A stretch of DNA of 64,000 nucleotides from NCBI RefSeq assembly GCF_003369915.1, contig NC_046676.1, positions 16,970,001 to 17,034,000 on the forward strand. The letters are read 5' to 3'. Source of the stretch: Drosophila miranda (Eukaryota; Arthropoda; Insecta; Diptera; Drosophilidae). The translations under genes and the position numbers were made by a program. Shown one piece after another: positions 46,730-60,992 of the stretch; within the stretch, counting starts at the first letter, position 1, and every line of letters begins with the position of its first letter. The notes under the pieces are model-generated. The model did no database searches. It saw only the letters and a program-made list of their open reading frames with translations, and was not told the origin of the DNA.

Positions 46730-49344
46730 GGTCTCGGTCTTTGGTCTCTGGTTTCGGTTTTGCGGTGCTCTTCTCTCTTTGATAATATTATTTGTGGCTA
46801 TGATGCTGTGTGTTTGTGCGTATCTGTATCTGTGTGCGTGTAACTGCACTGATTATAGTCTTTGTTTAGTTAACACAATGTGGGGATCCCATTTATCATA
46901 ATTAGTGTGCGCACTGTGCCCCGGCATCTGTTAAATGAAATCAATCTGCTTCAGGCATTACCCGTACAATCGCGCCACACCCTGCCCGCGTCCTCAGGCA
47001 AGCGTATGTGAGTACATTCTGTGGAAATGTGGAATTGTTTGAAAGTCGGGATGATTCAACCAAATATATATGTATGTCTTAAAGCTTTTCGGCCTACTTT
47101 GCTGCTTTCATAACCCCATGGATTCCACTGTGGTTTTCTTTTCTGGGAAATTAGTCTCAAGTCAAAGAATAAGAGGATTCAATGAAACCCTCCCTTTGCT
47201 CTCCAACAACCTATTGTTCAAGTATTTATCCAGGAGTACACTTCCACTTGTTCCACGCTCCAGGCAGGGAGTTCAACCAACCACATGCAAAACCGACATA
47301 GTATCTGGTCCTACTTTTGGGGCTATCGTGTGATAATGTGTACTCGAGTCGATTCGTTGACAGTTTCTTTTCAACCTTTGTTTGAATGCTTATCAGCGAT
47401 AATTGGTTGTTTGCATGTGTGTAGTGGTTATGTTGCTGGGCCTCTTGCCGCTGCCGCTACAATTTTTTATCTTTCGGCTTGTTTTATGTACATTTGTATG
47501 TGGTCGCTCCACTGCCTTGGGGCACTTAAGTTGCGATAAGCCCCACGTTTCCCCCATTGGGGTTGTCAATGCGGCAACAGCGAAATGACTTGGAGACTTT
47601 GATTAACTTGTCGGGTCCCGCTGGTGCCCACACACACACACACACACACACACATAGTACGATACAACTCCACTCCACTTCCAGTTTTCCAGAGTCTGTT
47701 GCTCCGAGAGCGCAAATATTGTTTACAGAGTAGGGTAGGGAGCAGTAATTTATTGAGGGGCAGCCACTTGAAGTACATATATGTACATATATTTGCCTGG
47801 CGTCTCTCGATAAACCGACGCGATAAGATAAGCCTTGTTGGATCAGAATCAGCGGCGGTTGGGGTACCTGGGAGATCGAAAAGATCGCGCGAAATTTCCA
47901 CTCTAATACGAGCCTTTAAAATATATTGAAAGCTGCTTCGGATGGACTTTTCCAGCGACATTGTTAGGGAAGGGCATGCTCCGAGAGCTCCCTTGGGCGG
48001 CTGAGACATCAAGGAAATGTCCGCCCCAGAACCAGAATAAGGAAGATGTCCGACAAGAGGGGTTTCTACGTACACATGTACATCGTTGGTACACAGTTTC
48101 TACACAGACACAGGAATTATGTTATATATTCTGACTAATTCCCATTGAGTATTGATAAAAAATACGTGCGTCTGGAGTACTGACGTACTCCCTATACGCT
48201 CCCAAGCCGACCGACCTTGCGGGCCTTGAAGAGAAGATTTCGAAACGAATTTATTGTTGACAGTTGCTCTTTGGTTTGTTCTTGTTTTCGTTCCTATTTC
48301 GGTTTCATTTAATTTCCATTTATAAAAGTTTATTTATGGCGCCGGGCAGAACTAAGAGCCGAACGTGCTCGTGGTGGCTTCTTGTGCTCCTGGCATATTT
48401 TCCATTGTTATTTTTAGTCTCAGGGAAATGGAAAATGGAAACAAAAACAGAAACCTACATTGACGCTGGGGGAAAGTGCTAGGCAAATCGAATTTGCATT
48501 AACTTTTCCCACACCGCCCCTGCTCTCTGCTGGCGGTAATTGCAATAAAAAAAGCCAAATGCTAAAAGAAAACACACAAAAACCCAGCGACTAAGAGAAG
48601 AGAGAACGTGCATTGACCTTCTCAACAGGTTTTACTCTCCCAGTGCGTAATGAGCGTGATTAGCGCTCTCTTTGCATCAGCTGCAGATGCTGCTTGCAGT
48701 CTGTTTTTGTTATACCCTAGCAGAGGATATGACACTAAAAGGTATATTCTTTCTATCGAGCCGTAGGAAAATCAAGTATTTGTTGGTAAGAAACTTCACA
48801 ATTAATCTAAAGTAGACTGGAATATCGCACAGCTTTCGTGGAAACGAGCGAGTCGCAAGGAAAGGGTACGCAAAGCTTCGGCACCCAAGGCAAGCTTTTG
48901 TCTGCCAGCACGTGAAGCCGGCTGCTGAGTCAGAAATATTGGTGGGAGAGGGAGAGAGCGCAACAGTGATCAAGGGCAAGGGAGTGAACGAACCCAAAGC
49001 CCAAAAAAGCGTAATTGAGATGTTCCCATTCTTGATTATTATTATTCTATTCACTGCATTTTTCGTTTCGTTCTCTAATTCGTAGGCTTGCTTCGACATT
49101 TTTTTGATTACTTATGTAAACACCGAGAAATGACGAATGATATTTACAGTTAAGTCGGCTTCGTTTTTGTGATTTATTTCAACCTGGGTAATTTACACTC
49201 TGCACATTGCAATTCGCATTGATAGCGGTTTTTAGATAACTTTTTTATTGCGTTTCCTTTGGAGCCCGACAAACTCTTTTTAGTTTAACAATTTACGATC
49301 GCAAGTCGCAGCATTTCTCGCCGCCAGAAAACAAGCGCGCACGT
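46730..49344. other. Upstream region of ZnT41F
   Basis: 2.6 kb without a coding gene. It should contain the ZnT41F 5' UTR and promoter. A (CA)n microsatellite spans about 47629-47654. A short TATACCCTAGCAGAGG at 48711-48726 resembles the ends of common small Drosophila repeats. Confidence 0.5.
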
Positions 49345-49967
49345 TGTCAGCGACGCGTGAAGTTCAAATAAGCAGCGACTACGGACGACGACGACGCAGC
49401 CGACTACAGTTAGACCAGACAAAGAGACACAGCGAAAGAGAGAGAGAGTGAGAGCGAGAGCGTTGGCGACTAAAAAGAGAGCGTTTGGGCTTTTTGATAG
49501 CCTCCCGAATGATAATCACTGAGAGGTGGCGCTCGGCTAATGTTCTGCGCCAAGATGTATTTATTCAGGGTGAAGCCTTTGAGTCGCATAGTTTGTTTGG
49601 TGGCTCTCTTTTTGTGTCACAAACATAGCATGTAAAAAATATAGCCCATCTCGAGTACACGAAACAACGACCTTTGTATTCTTTTGGGAATATCACTTTT
49701 AAGAAGAAAACAGTTTTGTGGGATTCCCCACATTCAGAGTGCGATGGTGCGAATTTTTTGAGCTCTCCCCCTCAGATAGAAACACCTTGATTCTGTTCGC
49801 TCTTTGAGTGCTTTCGTTCCACTGCGAGTGACTCTCAGCTGGGGCTTCCCATGAGGGAAATAAGATCATCTCGCAGTCTGCCTTTGTCGCTTGTAAAAAA
49901 ATATTTTGTTTGATTTATTCGTATCGTGTCGGCGTTTGTTCGGAAAAGTGTTGATTGCCTCTGATCG
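49345..49967 (+). promoter_or_regulatory. Candidate promoter and non-coding first exon of an off-window gene
   Basis: A GACGACGACG-rich, then GAGAGAGAGTGAGAGCGAGAG-like stretch (49376-49462) resembles a fly 5' UTR next to GAGA-factor sites. Downstream text ends in GATCG|GTAAGC, a strong donor at 49968, preceded by TTCGGAAAAGTG, typical of 5' UTRs. The only short frame inside (ATG 49540, about 31 codons) is not convincing. No matching downstream coding exon lies in the window, so the gene, if real, continues to the right across a long intron. Confidence 0.35.
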
Positions 49968-52900
49968 GTAAGCAAACAATTATCCATTTATTTGGGTTCA
50001 TTCAAGTGTCGAAAAACAAAGCCCATGCGAGTACTGACTGATAGGGGGTCGACGTGGCTTCTGTAATGGATCAGACTGCCGACTCCGAGTGTTTTCTTTT
50101 TTGCGCATCCAGAATGTTCAAACACATAAATATGTACATACATATATAAATAATAAATAAATATGAATATATGCAACGTAAAGTTAATCTCAATTGAATC
50201 AATTGGGTAACAGAGATGGCGATATGGAATGATGTGGAAAAAAGTATATGTATGTGCATATGTACTATATATATGTTACCCAGTAGTACATAATATATAC
50301 ATATGTACAGTGCCGGACTTACGTGTGGGCACAGCAAAAACTTTTCCGTTTACTGCTGCATTAAGAAAAACAATATTAATACACGGCGACCTAAGGGCTT
50401 AATCCATTTTTAAAGGGGTGTCCTTTAAAATATTAAAATTAAAATCTTTTTGTGCATAATTCCCGACATTAATACGAACTCGAATTGACATGCATCCCTC
50501 CAAGCGTCTTTATTTTCCAGTTTAGAAAGCCAAATTGCTCCAACTTTCCCTAGTCCCTAATATCGTTTGACTTGCTTAAACAGTCCTTGTCGTATTCCAA
50601 TTGGTTATTTAAGAGCCAAGGGTTTATGTCTAGTAAGACGAGATTTGTAGATAGACTAGTGCTAATGAATCCTCCTCCAAGGAGGAGCTTGTAAAAATTA
50701 GACATTCTTATAGAAAATTGATTATTTTGTCGGATACAATTATTTTTCTTTTGAAAATCGCAATGGAAAATCTCTTCAAACAGCAGTAAACAGAAAGGAT
50801 ATTTCTGTGGCAACACTTACCATAAGTCCGTCATTTGTCAAACTTTATAGATGAATTATTCAGCGAATAAATTAGAAAACCAACAATTATAAAGCTATTA
50901 AAACTTGTTATTTAATGAACTTAGTTCAACTCGAGATGAGTTACTAATCGGAACACGTAGATATTTTATTGAATTATTTCAGCTATTAACTATAGTCAAC
51001 TTTCCAGCTGTCCCAGTTATACAAGTGTAGAAAAACAGACGGAGATGGCGGATGGCGGATGGAGTCTGAATCGCGCATTTAAATATCAAGTATCCGTCAA
51101 ATCGTATACACGATATCATGCTCACAGATAGCCTTGACTTTTTTATATCCTTCCCTCTTTTGTAACTGATATTTTCACTTTACAAGTAGAATTGTATCTC
51201 TAAAAAACGTTTTACGGCCCGCCCATGGCTTTATTTGAGGCCCAACGTTTAACGAAAATACCACGGAAAAGATAAGATTTCAATTAATAGCTGAGCAGCT
51301 TAAATGGCTCTGAGTGCTCAAGTGCGCTCAGACAATTTTGGGATATTAGGTTGCTCGGAGGAAGGAATCGCCATAACTTCAAAATTGCTACTTATTGAAA
51401 TTGTTGAACACGAAATGTACAATATCCCTGGTGGTCCCACCGCAAGATATGCCAATGTGTGGTCTGTCTACCTATTCCTGTCCCTGTTGCTGTCCCTGTT
51501 GCTGTCCATCTTTCTGTCTGTTTGCTCACCTGCCTGTCTCACTCTGTCACAGCCTGTCTCCGTCTGTTACTGCCTGTCCCCGAAGATGAACCGCAGAAGC
51601 GTTTTGAAGCCGAGCAGAATAAAAATTCCGAAAATAAATTAAATTTTCTAGGAATTCCAAAGGCATTAGTAAGGGGGTTCGGGTGCGCTGTAAACACGAG
51701 TCAGCGCTGTTGCGTATACGCCCCATTGGCATGGCATTGATGAGGAGGTGGAGCAGGAGCGGCAGCTGGAGCTGGAGCTGGAGGTGGGACTGTCTGTCAG
51801 CGTGTCTGACGGGCTTCTTAGACATGTCGAATATCTTATGCAAACGCTCCCTGCGTTCCCACCCATTTTATGTCTGTCTTTTTGTCTGGCTGTCTGTCCC
51901 TCTGTCTGTCAAGCACATCTTCCTCTTTGCCTCGATTTTCCCTTGGAACTATTGACGCCCAGTTGGCATTGATGATGTTGTTGATTGCGTTTGTTTGTGG
52001 GCTGTCTGAAATTCTTACCTCGGCCCTGCTGTGCCCCTGGGCCTGCCTTTGCTACACCGTTTGAGTGGGTGGGCTAGACAATCAGTTGCCAGGCAATAAT
52101 TTGTGTATAGCGGCAGGTTAACGATAACTGACAAACATGAGGCACAGATTAAACATTAAACATTTAACTTCTGAACCTAATTGCATGAGAAAATGCCATC
52201 AGTGTGTACACTCGCATGTACCACGTATAATTAGGAGAGGCAAACAGATTCCGCCTCCGGCATGACGGCGCTACTCAGGCCAACCCCAGGAAGGGGGGGG
52301 GAGCCTCCTTCGTGTCATAGACAAACGGAAACATCATCCAGCCGCGTAACGAACGAAAATAAGGAGCCACTTTGCCAGCAAAAAAGGTGAAACACACCCC
52401 GACGCTTGTATCATGTGTTGGCCCTGGTCCAGGACTGCGGGACGGAGTCTGTGCAGGGGCCGGCAGGTGACAGGCAAAGTGAATTTAATACAAACCACCT
52501 CAAGCATTTGAATGACTTTGAGGCTACCCCTTGAGAGTGCGTGTGTGTGCTCATCTTTGATTTGCCTTGAGGCCAGAAAGGCGAGACCTAAGTGGACAGA
52601 GAAACCACCAACGAATGCGGTATCCTTTGTCATCTGCACACAAAAATAAGAGCTAAGAATGGACTTTATATGGATGGTGTGTTTGATTGGAATAATAGAA
52701 ATATCCGAACAAACAAACAAATAATACCAATTTAATTAGAAAAGTTGAACTAAATGATTCTATAGATAGCGTATAGAACCAACAAACCTTATCTATAACT
52801 AATACTTTGTAACCAAGTAAATATTCACATATAAATATATAATATTGACTTTTTTCTGTGCACTTTATCGTACTCTTGTGGTGTAAGCCCATCGCCCAAG

Positions 52901-55900
52901 TGGGTTACCCTGCCAATGGGCAGAGAATCCTTGGGATTGGTTGTTGATTAGGCTGGCAGGGAATCCATTGACGCCACTGAGCCTTTTTCTGTTCGCTTGC
53001 TCCACATGGCCATAGGACGTGGGGAGCGTTTTGTTCGTCTGAGTGTGTCTGTGTGTGTGCGCGTCCGTGTACGTGTGCATTTTCCGAGCTTAATTGAAAA
53101 TTGAGTGCTTAACTTTGATTTTGCTTTCGGCGGAAACGCCACTCGAACTTCGACTTCGCCAACCAACCCCATGGTTGACTGGGTGACTGGCTGAATGATT
53201 GACTGACTGACTGACTGAGTGAGCCAGTGCTGGGACTGCCACATCCCCCCCACGTCTGCCTGTCTGCTGCGATTGTTGATTGTTTGTGTGCGGCTTTTGG
53301 CACGTCGAATTTTACAGATTGTCACATACAAGGCTCCGCAAACACACACCCATACACATACACGTACATACATACATATATGTGCTCTGTTTATTTTTGA
53401 ACTTTTTCCCAATACAACCATTTTTTACACCCCTCTCTTTCACGCTCTTTTTTTTTTACCAACATCTTGCATCGCATGTGGCCGTGGATGGAAGCCCTAT
53501 TTTTTTGTGTGCACGATACTTATGGACTGCAAGAGTATACTGCAGCCAAGGAAATGTATGTGACAGTGTTTTTCGGCCCCCAAATAAGTTGCCAGGGAAC
53601 CAGGACTTCCAAGGGAGTTTTAATCTGTATTTTCCCAATGACACTGAGTGCTGGGTATCGCACTGTCGGTGCCCTCGCCTGAAGAGCTGTTTTCTTTATT
53701 TTGTAGGTTTTTTGCTGCTGTAGTTTGTTTTAAAATTGACAAATTGACTTGCTGCCCGACCTATTCCCCACCACCAGCCCCTCCTAGGCGTTTTTTTTTT
53801 ATTTTGGGGTCTGTTGTTTGGGAGCGTGCTGTGTAAAGTGAATTTATTAAGCACTTTGGGCTGCATCGACCTTTAACCGGCGAGTCGTTCAAATCGTTGG
53901 AAATGCAAATCGAATTTAGTTCTAGTCGTAATCGACGGGAGCGGGAGCGGTAGCGGGAGAGGGACAAACACGTGAGAGGAGGGCCACTGAAGAGAAGAGA
54001 GCGCACATTAGCACTTCCACACTCTCTGCTCTCTGCTCTCTGCTTTCTGCTCTCTGCTCTCGCCCCTGTTGACACATGCAAGCGAGCGTCTCGGGCTTTG
54101 GTTACTTTTTATCTGTCTTCAACCCTGCGTGGCTGTGATGGTTGCGACGGTTAGAGTGGGTGTTTAATTATGCAGCAGTGTCCAAACATAATGTGTTTGT
54201 ATTTGCACTCGGCTGTCGACTGAGGTATATTTGAGGATGTGTCCGTAAAACCAGGTCAGGTAGCCTCATAGGAAAACGACAGCAAATAAATGGCCCATGA
54301 CAGAAAATAAATAAACCGTTTTCACACAGAGCCACAAAGAGGATAGAGAGGCGGTAGTGCACATCTATGCAATGCAGGGGATATGAGAAGACCAAAAGTA
54401 GACATCCTTTACTCAACCTTGGAGACTGTGGGGGTTCTAATGCGCTCTGACTGCCAATATTTCGTCTTTGTTTGGAAGATTTGCTCATCCGTTCTCGGAG
54501 AGCAGTTTAAGCCTCATCCTATGGATGCACACCTTGGACTTGGAAGCAGGAGCATGCGAGAGGGCTGCGCATTAATTAAGGGAATTATCAATGATGGCAT
54601 AAATAATGATGCAGCTTAGCAAGAACTAATAATCCAGGGGCAGCCACAAAAGCACAGAAGTAATAAATGCAGCAGCAAAATCTTCTGCCATACAACGGCA
54701 GCCACAAAAAGCACTCTCACTCTCACTTGCATGCATACTTTTCCGAGTGAGTGTGTGTGTGTGCGGTGTGGTTGTTTGTTTTTTCTCTTTTGTGGTTTTC
54801 GGCAGAACAATGAGACGTCAGGGATTTGAAATGGGGCAAAACGAGAAAGGCAGCAGCAAGAAGGCAGTGCATTAGTGGACTATACATAATACAGATAACA
54901 AAACCTGCAGTGGGGTGGGGTAGGGGGGGGGGGGTCGAGTTGAATAAATAATGAGTGTGGCACAACAGGAAGAAGCGCCCATACGGAAGTCAATTAGCTC
55001 CGACTCTGAGTCCAACAACAATAAAAATGTATCAAACGACCGAAATTAGACCATAAATGTAACAGAGAACAAGTACTTAATAATCAGGTCAGAGCGCAGT
55101 GGTGATAGCCGCAACTCCGGGACTATCTTAGCCACGATTGAGAGATAGTTGGAACCTCCAACAGAGAGCATTTCTCCAACAGAGAGCATAGTCCAGTGGG
55201 ACTTGTAACCCCATACTCTTGACGGTTAATCTTTCAGCAGAACTATGTTTATAGAAGGCATTGTATACAGAAACCATACACTAGATCGCGTTCTATTGAC
55301 GATACTTCAAATAGCAAACTCTGCAGTGTAGGCGTGTGTCGGCATCCCACGACAGAACCCGACACTCCACCACCCGAGATCGTGGTATGCGTACAAGCAA
55401 AGTAAATATTTACATATTTATGTACAGACTGGCTTCGGTATACAAACCAGCACTTGGATACTCCGCCTTGAACATAGCCTAAGCGAAAACTCAGTTCAAA
55501 GGTCATTTATCTTGAAAGGTTGTTGTACAATTGATTTGTTTTTCTTATGAAATGCCCACATATTTAAAAGTAACTGGCAAACATCCTCCAAAGTCTTCAT
55601 GCTATCATTTTATTTGATTTTATAAATAAAGAGAGCTTTTGATAACCAGCCTCTGTCTTAAGGAGTATCCCAAAACGATACAGAAAATATAAAACAAATT
55701 AAAGCTCACATATAAAGGACATTAACCTAGTACCTTTTTTTAATACATTCAAAAAGTGCTCGTCGATGAGAGGATTAATTCATGGAAAAAGATAAATCCA
55801 CTCTCAGATAAAGCAACTGCCTGCCACTCGGGCGGATTCCATGCCAACTGAATTTCATCTGATGATTGCGAAAGGAGCTTTTTTTAATATCTGCTCAAGT

Positions 55901-56661
55901 GGTGCGGCGAATTGTTAATTTGACAAATCCCACTAAAATGTATCCTTAGGCATGTACAGATGATGATCTTCCACGCATTAGTACTTCTTGTAGTTCCTTA
56001 TTCATTTGCAGAGTTAATGTAATGAGTTCTTCCTGTTTCGACAGTCATATATGTACTGACTCGTACGGCTAATGAAGTCAAACACATTGCGGCATTGTGT
56101 CAGCAGTTACCCGATTTCATGGCCCATCGGAACGAGTTGAGAGGCGCACATAGAAATTACCATGTACAGGGAAAGTTCCATTGAACATTCCCACCTTGGA
56201 GGGAGGAGACTTCGAAAGCCGAGGGAGCCTTTACTGTAGCGCAAATCACGATGTGCACAAGAAAATGCTGCTGTGAGCTGCTTGACAAGGTCACCAGGTG
56301 ACATGCAGCACCAGGCCAGATCCAGGCTCCCCAGGCTGCCAGGCTCTCCCGCTCGTTTCATCATCAGCATTGACATCATCATCCCCATCAGCAACGGCAG
56401 CATTACCATCGTCATCAGCATTAGCAACATCATTGAGAATAAATGCCACGACAACCGGCTACGCATTCAAGTGACTTAATTAAACGTTTTCCTGGCACAG
56501 ATAAATGTCGAGCGAGGATGCTCCAGAAGCAGAGTCGGTGTTTCTCCATGTGGGCTGTCTGTCGGTGGGGTTCCCCCTGGGAAGGTAGGTGAACTCGTTA
56601 GAATGAATGATAAGATCTGAACTTGCTGGGGGAAAGCTCTCGCACCCTGGTCTCTCCCCTG

Positions 56662-56684
56662 GTGTGTGTGTGTGTGTGTGTGTG
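56662..56684 (+). repeat. (GT)n microsatellite
   Basis: About 23 nt of alternating GT. Similar tracts lie at about 58442-58461 and 61913-61933, and a CA tract at about 47629-47654. Confidence 0.85.
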
Positions 56685-58221
56685 ATGAAGCACGTTCTTA
56701 TAAATTGCACACGAACGCATTTAGGCGCTACTTCAATCTATTTGAAATAGATGCACGACACGGGCTGCGGACGCCAAGGTCGTCTAGGGGTCGTTAGCAC
56801 CTTACACCTCCCCTCTCCCCAACCTGTGGGGAGACTGTGGCTGCAAAGTAGGCATCTCTCCGCTCGTAAGTGCATTATTAACACTTCAGAAGCGAAAGAT
56901 TTCAAGGATTTTTTTTTACTTTTTGTTGTGTACCAAAATTGGAGCGTCGCCCCATCATCATAACTAAATAGCACGAGTACGAGTACGAGTAGGATTACTC
57001 GTGCAACAACCAGTGGCTCACCTAGGCGGGGGCCAGCGATTCTGTTGCACAGGTCCCAATAGAAGTTTGCCTATGGCCGGGAACTTTTTAACGATAAACT
57101 ATAACAGCGCATAAAAGGCAGCTCAAAGTTGGAGCGTAACTTTCGGGCAGAGCTAGAGCTGAAATTTCCTGCTAACGATCAACTTCTGCAGGCACGACTT
57201 CCCTTGAACGGGCGAGACTCGAAAATTGGCCCGATTTGCTGTTGTTGTACCCCGCAGTGCTTTTAGAGTGCCGGGGCATACTCGTCCTGCGTTGGTTTAG
57301 ATGTATACAACAGGTTGAAGGAGAAGGAAAGCGAGTCAAAGTTGCCACATTCAAGATTTTCTGAATCATGTAATCATAAATCGGAAGAACTACTAGCTTT
57401 CTTCAAATCCCTCGTCTGCTATGGGACCTAAGTATCTTTAGTTATATTTCGATTAGGACCAGTGAGTATCCTAAAGTCATAATTTAATCTTCTGGGCTCT
57501 AATTCCTGCTGTTGTGCATTTTATGCTGAGGCCACGGGGCGTATGAGCGTTCAGTCAATCGTGCTCTTTACATTTTATCGGTTAAAGTTGCTGTCGAATT
57601 GTCCGTTTAATATTAATTTTCTTTCTGTTGCTTTTCTTGTTCCTGTTCCATCCGATAAGCTCTGAAAAGCAAGCCAAAATTTTTGCTTCTTTGAGCGAAC
57701 TTCTAGCATCCCCTTCTCTGTGGACTTTGTGTTTTGGCAAGCTGCAGAGCTGCCGAGCTGCCGAGCTGCTGATAAGCGGCATCTGCAACTTAAAATGCAT
57801 TCCGAAATGCGATACATAATATTAATTCTGGCCCAGTCGAGCGTGCAATTGTTTGATAGTTTCTCTGACATGTGCACCATTTGCTCCGCCTTTAAACTAG
57901 AGATCGTGCTGCACAGACTATGTATGCCCCTGCCGGATGCCTGGGCCAAGCACCTGCACTATCATTATGCGTATGGTGTCCACACAGTGGAGCGCCGTCC
58001 ACCTTTTGAAATAATTAAGACTTTTAGTGCTCGGCGGAGCTCGGCGGGACTGTGTGTGTGTGTGTGTGCTAAGCTGACTAGGCCAGGAGGGGCTCGAGGC
58101 TGTTGGCCACAGCAGCCTGCAACTGTGACTCGGCCATTACGTGCCGAAAACCGCCATCACTGCAAAATATGCTAAGCACTTTGAGTGCCAGCAGAGTTGG
58201 GCCTGCATTCTGGCCAGCTGT

Positions 58222-58282
58222 AGGCTCCTGGTCTAGTCCAGGTCCTGGTCCAGGTCCAGGTCCTGGTCCTGGTCCTGGACTG
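58222..58282 (+). repeat. GGTCCT/GGTCCA minisatellite
   Basis: Tandem hexamers alternating GGTCCT and GGTCCA over about 55 nt, in non-coding DNA. Confidence 0.8.
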
Positions 58283-60949
58283 GCTGCAGGCAGCATACAG
58301 CATACAGATGACTGCCGCGGCTGCTCTCGTTCCTGATGCTGCTGTTGTCGTTGTTTTGGCCAACTGGCGTTGACGCTCATGGTTTATTCATGAGTCGTCT
58401 GCCGGCCCAGTCTGCTCCTGTCCTGGCTCCTGGCTCCTGCCGTGTGTGTGTGTGTGTGTGTTGATCAATTGCTTTTAAAAATGAGTCGGCGGTTACTGAT
58501 TGCCGGCTACCAGGCACCAGGTTCGAGAGTGTGTGTCACCCATTCATGGTCTCCGAGCCGTGTTGATAATTCGTTGTGCAGAGTAGTGTGCATTTTGCCG
58601 GGAAATGCGCCTGGCAAAGATGAGGCTGCTTGGGGCAGTTCCACACATTTTTGCATTCGCTTTGGGCAGTGCACAAATAGGAATTAACTGTGCAAATATT
58701 TCCCAGTTTCGAAAAACAATGCTTTTCCAGTTCGGAACAGGTGAAGCGGATAGAGCCTGCTGCCCCTAGTGGAAGGTACAGATGGAGATACGTGTTTAGT
58801 TATTCAATGACTGAAGTAATACTTATCGGCAAACATTGGGCATATCGGCATACACCAGAAAAAGGCACCGCATCCGACCTGCTCGCCTCAAAACTACCAA
58901 CAAAAACTCAATAAAAAACCATAAGCCACTATAATTAATACGTTTAGGCAGTCTCTCAGTTCTAGTTTGGGGTAAATTACTCAGGGAAATGCCGCTTCCT
59001 TGCTTTATTGTGTTGATTAAAGTTTCTTCAACTTGAGCAACAAAGTTGATCCCATTCAAGGTGATTCATCCTCCTAGACGGCACTGCCATTGTGACCTGA
59101 GGCAGTCTAGAGGAAATTACATTTATGACGTCTTATTTTTAGTGACAATTTCCTGGGCACAAATCAAATTCATTTGATTTGATTTATCTACCGATACGCA
59201 CGACTCCCATTGCCGAAACAATCGACCCGGTCCGGGATGCGACGGGTCGGAGCCAGGTTCAACGCGAAGCCCCAAATAGCGGGTCATAAATTGAGAATGG
59301 CGGGCATTCCCTATCACCGTCTCTATCCCCATCCCCGTCCCAGACCGTCATCACACTAAAGCATGAGTTTGAATACGGCAAATGGATGCGGATAGATACA
59401 TGGCTCGTAACTAGTTGATGTGACCCATAAAGATATACTGGCCGAACATCGCTATATACGTGAAAGACTCAATGCTGATTTGATGTTCATAATCCTGGCG
59501 GGTCGCAAGGTCAGTCATCAAATTGAATGTCCTGCCACTGTTCCACGTGATGGCTTTGTGTGGAGATTCTATTGTCATTTACTTGGCGGTGCAGTTGGTT
59601 TTTGGCCCACTGCGATTTGGCTTATGGCCTGCAATTCGCTTTCGCATTAAGACAAATTGTGTGGCTTACAGGCCAAAAAGCTATAGTCATTCCCCATCAA
59701 CAGAAGTTGTACAGATTGGCTTGTGGCATGCGGCTAATAGGGAACTTAATGACGTTGGGGATCGGGCCTGATGGCTTTCGATTCGAGGTCTGAGGTCTGA
59801 GGACTTGCCCAGCAAACACATGCAAACGAAATGCAAATGGTTCACCTCAAATTTCAATTTCAATTCTTTGTTGGTTGCCATGGCTGTTTTCACACTCGAC
59901 TCTGCCTCTTGGCAGGCTCTCCCCTTGTAGGTGTGTGGGTGGGCGGCCAACCGCCCTTCATTGCTGCGGTTGCGGCCTGGTCAGGCGTGGCCTGATCTGT
60001 GAGTACTTTGCGACACTCTGTTGCACTTATGGCCTCTGTTTGGTGGTCGGGTCCCACGCGGGGGCCATTCTGTTTGATCTTCTATTTGAATTTGAATAAA
60101 AACCAGATATTTATATTTGATTTCAAGCAGTTTAGGCCTTTGTACTTGAACAACACTCAAAAATGTTTGATGTTGTTATATTTTTGGATTGCAGAGTTGG
60201 CAGAGTATTCGTGGTACTTGTGTTCTGTTCGGTGCCACTCTTTGCTGCAACTTTGCATTTTAATGTTGCACACAACCAGTTGTCATTTGGTTGGCATAAA
60301 TTGCGCACACAATTTTGGGCAATCTGGCTGGGCGAGTGGTAAAAACTGCCGCTGAAATGTGGGAAATCATCTGTCAAATGGGGTTTGTTTATCCCCACGT
60401 TTTTCGCACGTGTGGCCCAGTCCTGCCCGAATGGTGAAAGCATTTCAAATGACATGTTGCTTACACTTGAGTGCGTCCATGAACATGACCAGATTTCAAT
60501 TGTCACGGTTATGGCGATTTTGCGATTTTGCGATTTTGCGATTGCCTTTCTCCAGCTTGACTCTGTCTGGCTTTAAGGTGCGGCTTTAAACTTTGCCGGG
60601 AGCCAAGTTGGCCCAGTGTCGTCGTCTCCTGGGCAAGCTCCTAATGAATCGGTGCCATTGTTTGTCCCTTTGTCGCGGTGCTCTAGCCGGGTGGCATGCT
60701 TCCAAGCCATTTTAATTCTATTACCCATTACCAGAGCTGACTGCGACTGGTGCGACTGGAACTGAAGCTGGGACTGCACTTAATTTCTATTATAATGATG
60801 ACATGCCGGCTGCCAGGCAGCGCCTGGGGCGCTGCAGTCTGAGGCCCGCCAGATGACACGCCCACACGTAGCCACGTAGCCCCTTTTATCTCCCCCCCAG
60901 CGCTACCCCTTTTCATTCCTTTTCATTTCTTTTCAGCTATTCCCTCTGG

Positions 60950-60992
60950 CATACCCTTGGAGAGGAGGTCTGCGTTTCCGATCCCATAAAGT
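60950..60992 (+). repeat. Short remnant related to the 38.5 kb repeat
   Basis: CGTTTCCGATCCCATAAAGT at 60973-60992 differs by one base from 38583-38602 in the Gp210 intron element. It is preceded by CATACCCTTGGAGAGG, like ends of the same class of fly repeats. Only a fragment remains. Confidence 0.5.

Noticed and set aside
49540-49635. Short frame MFCAKMYLFR... with a hydrophobic core, possible signal peptide
   Set aside because: Only about 31 codons, with no supporting downstream exon or family match; kept only as part of a candidate 5' exon.
58500-58545. GGTTCGAGAG resembling a tRNA T-loop
   Set aside because: No matching acceptor stem, D-arm or anticodon arm could be folded around it.
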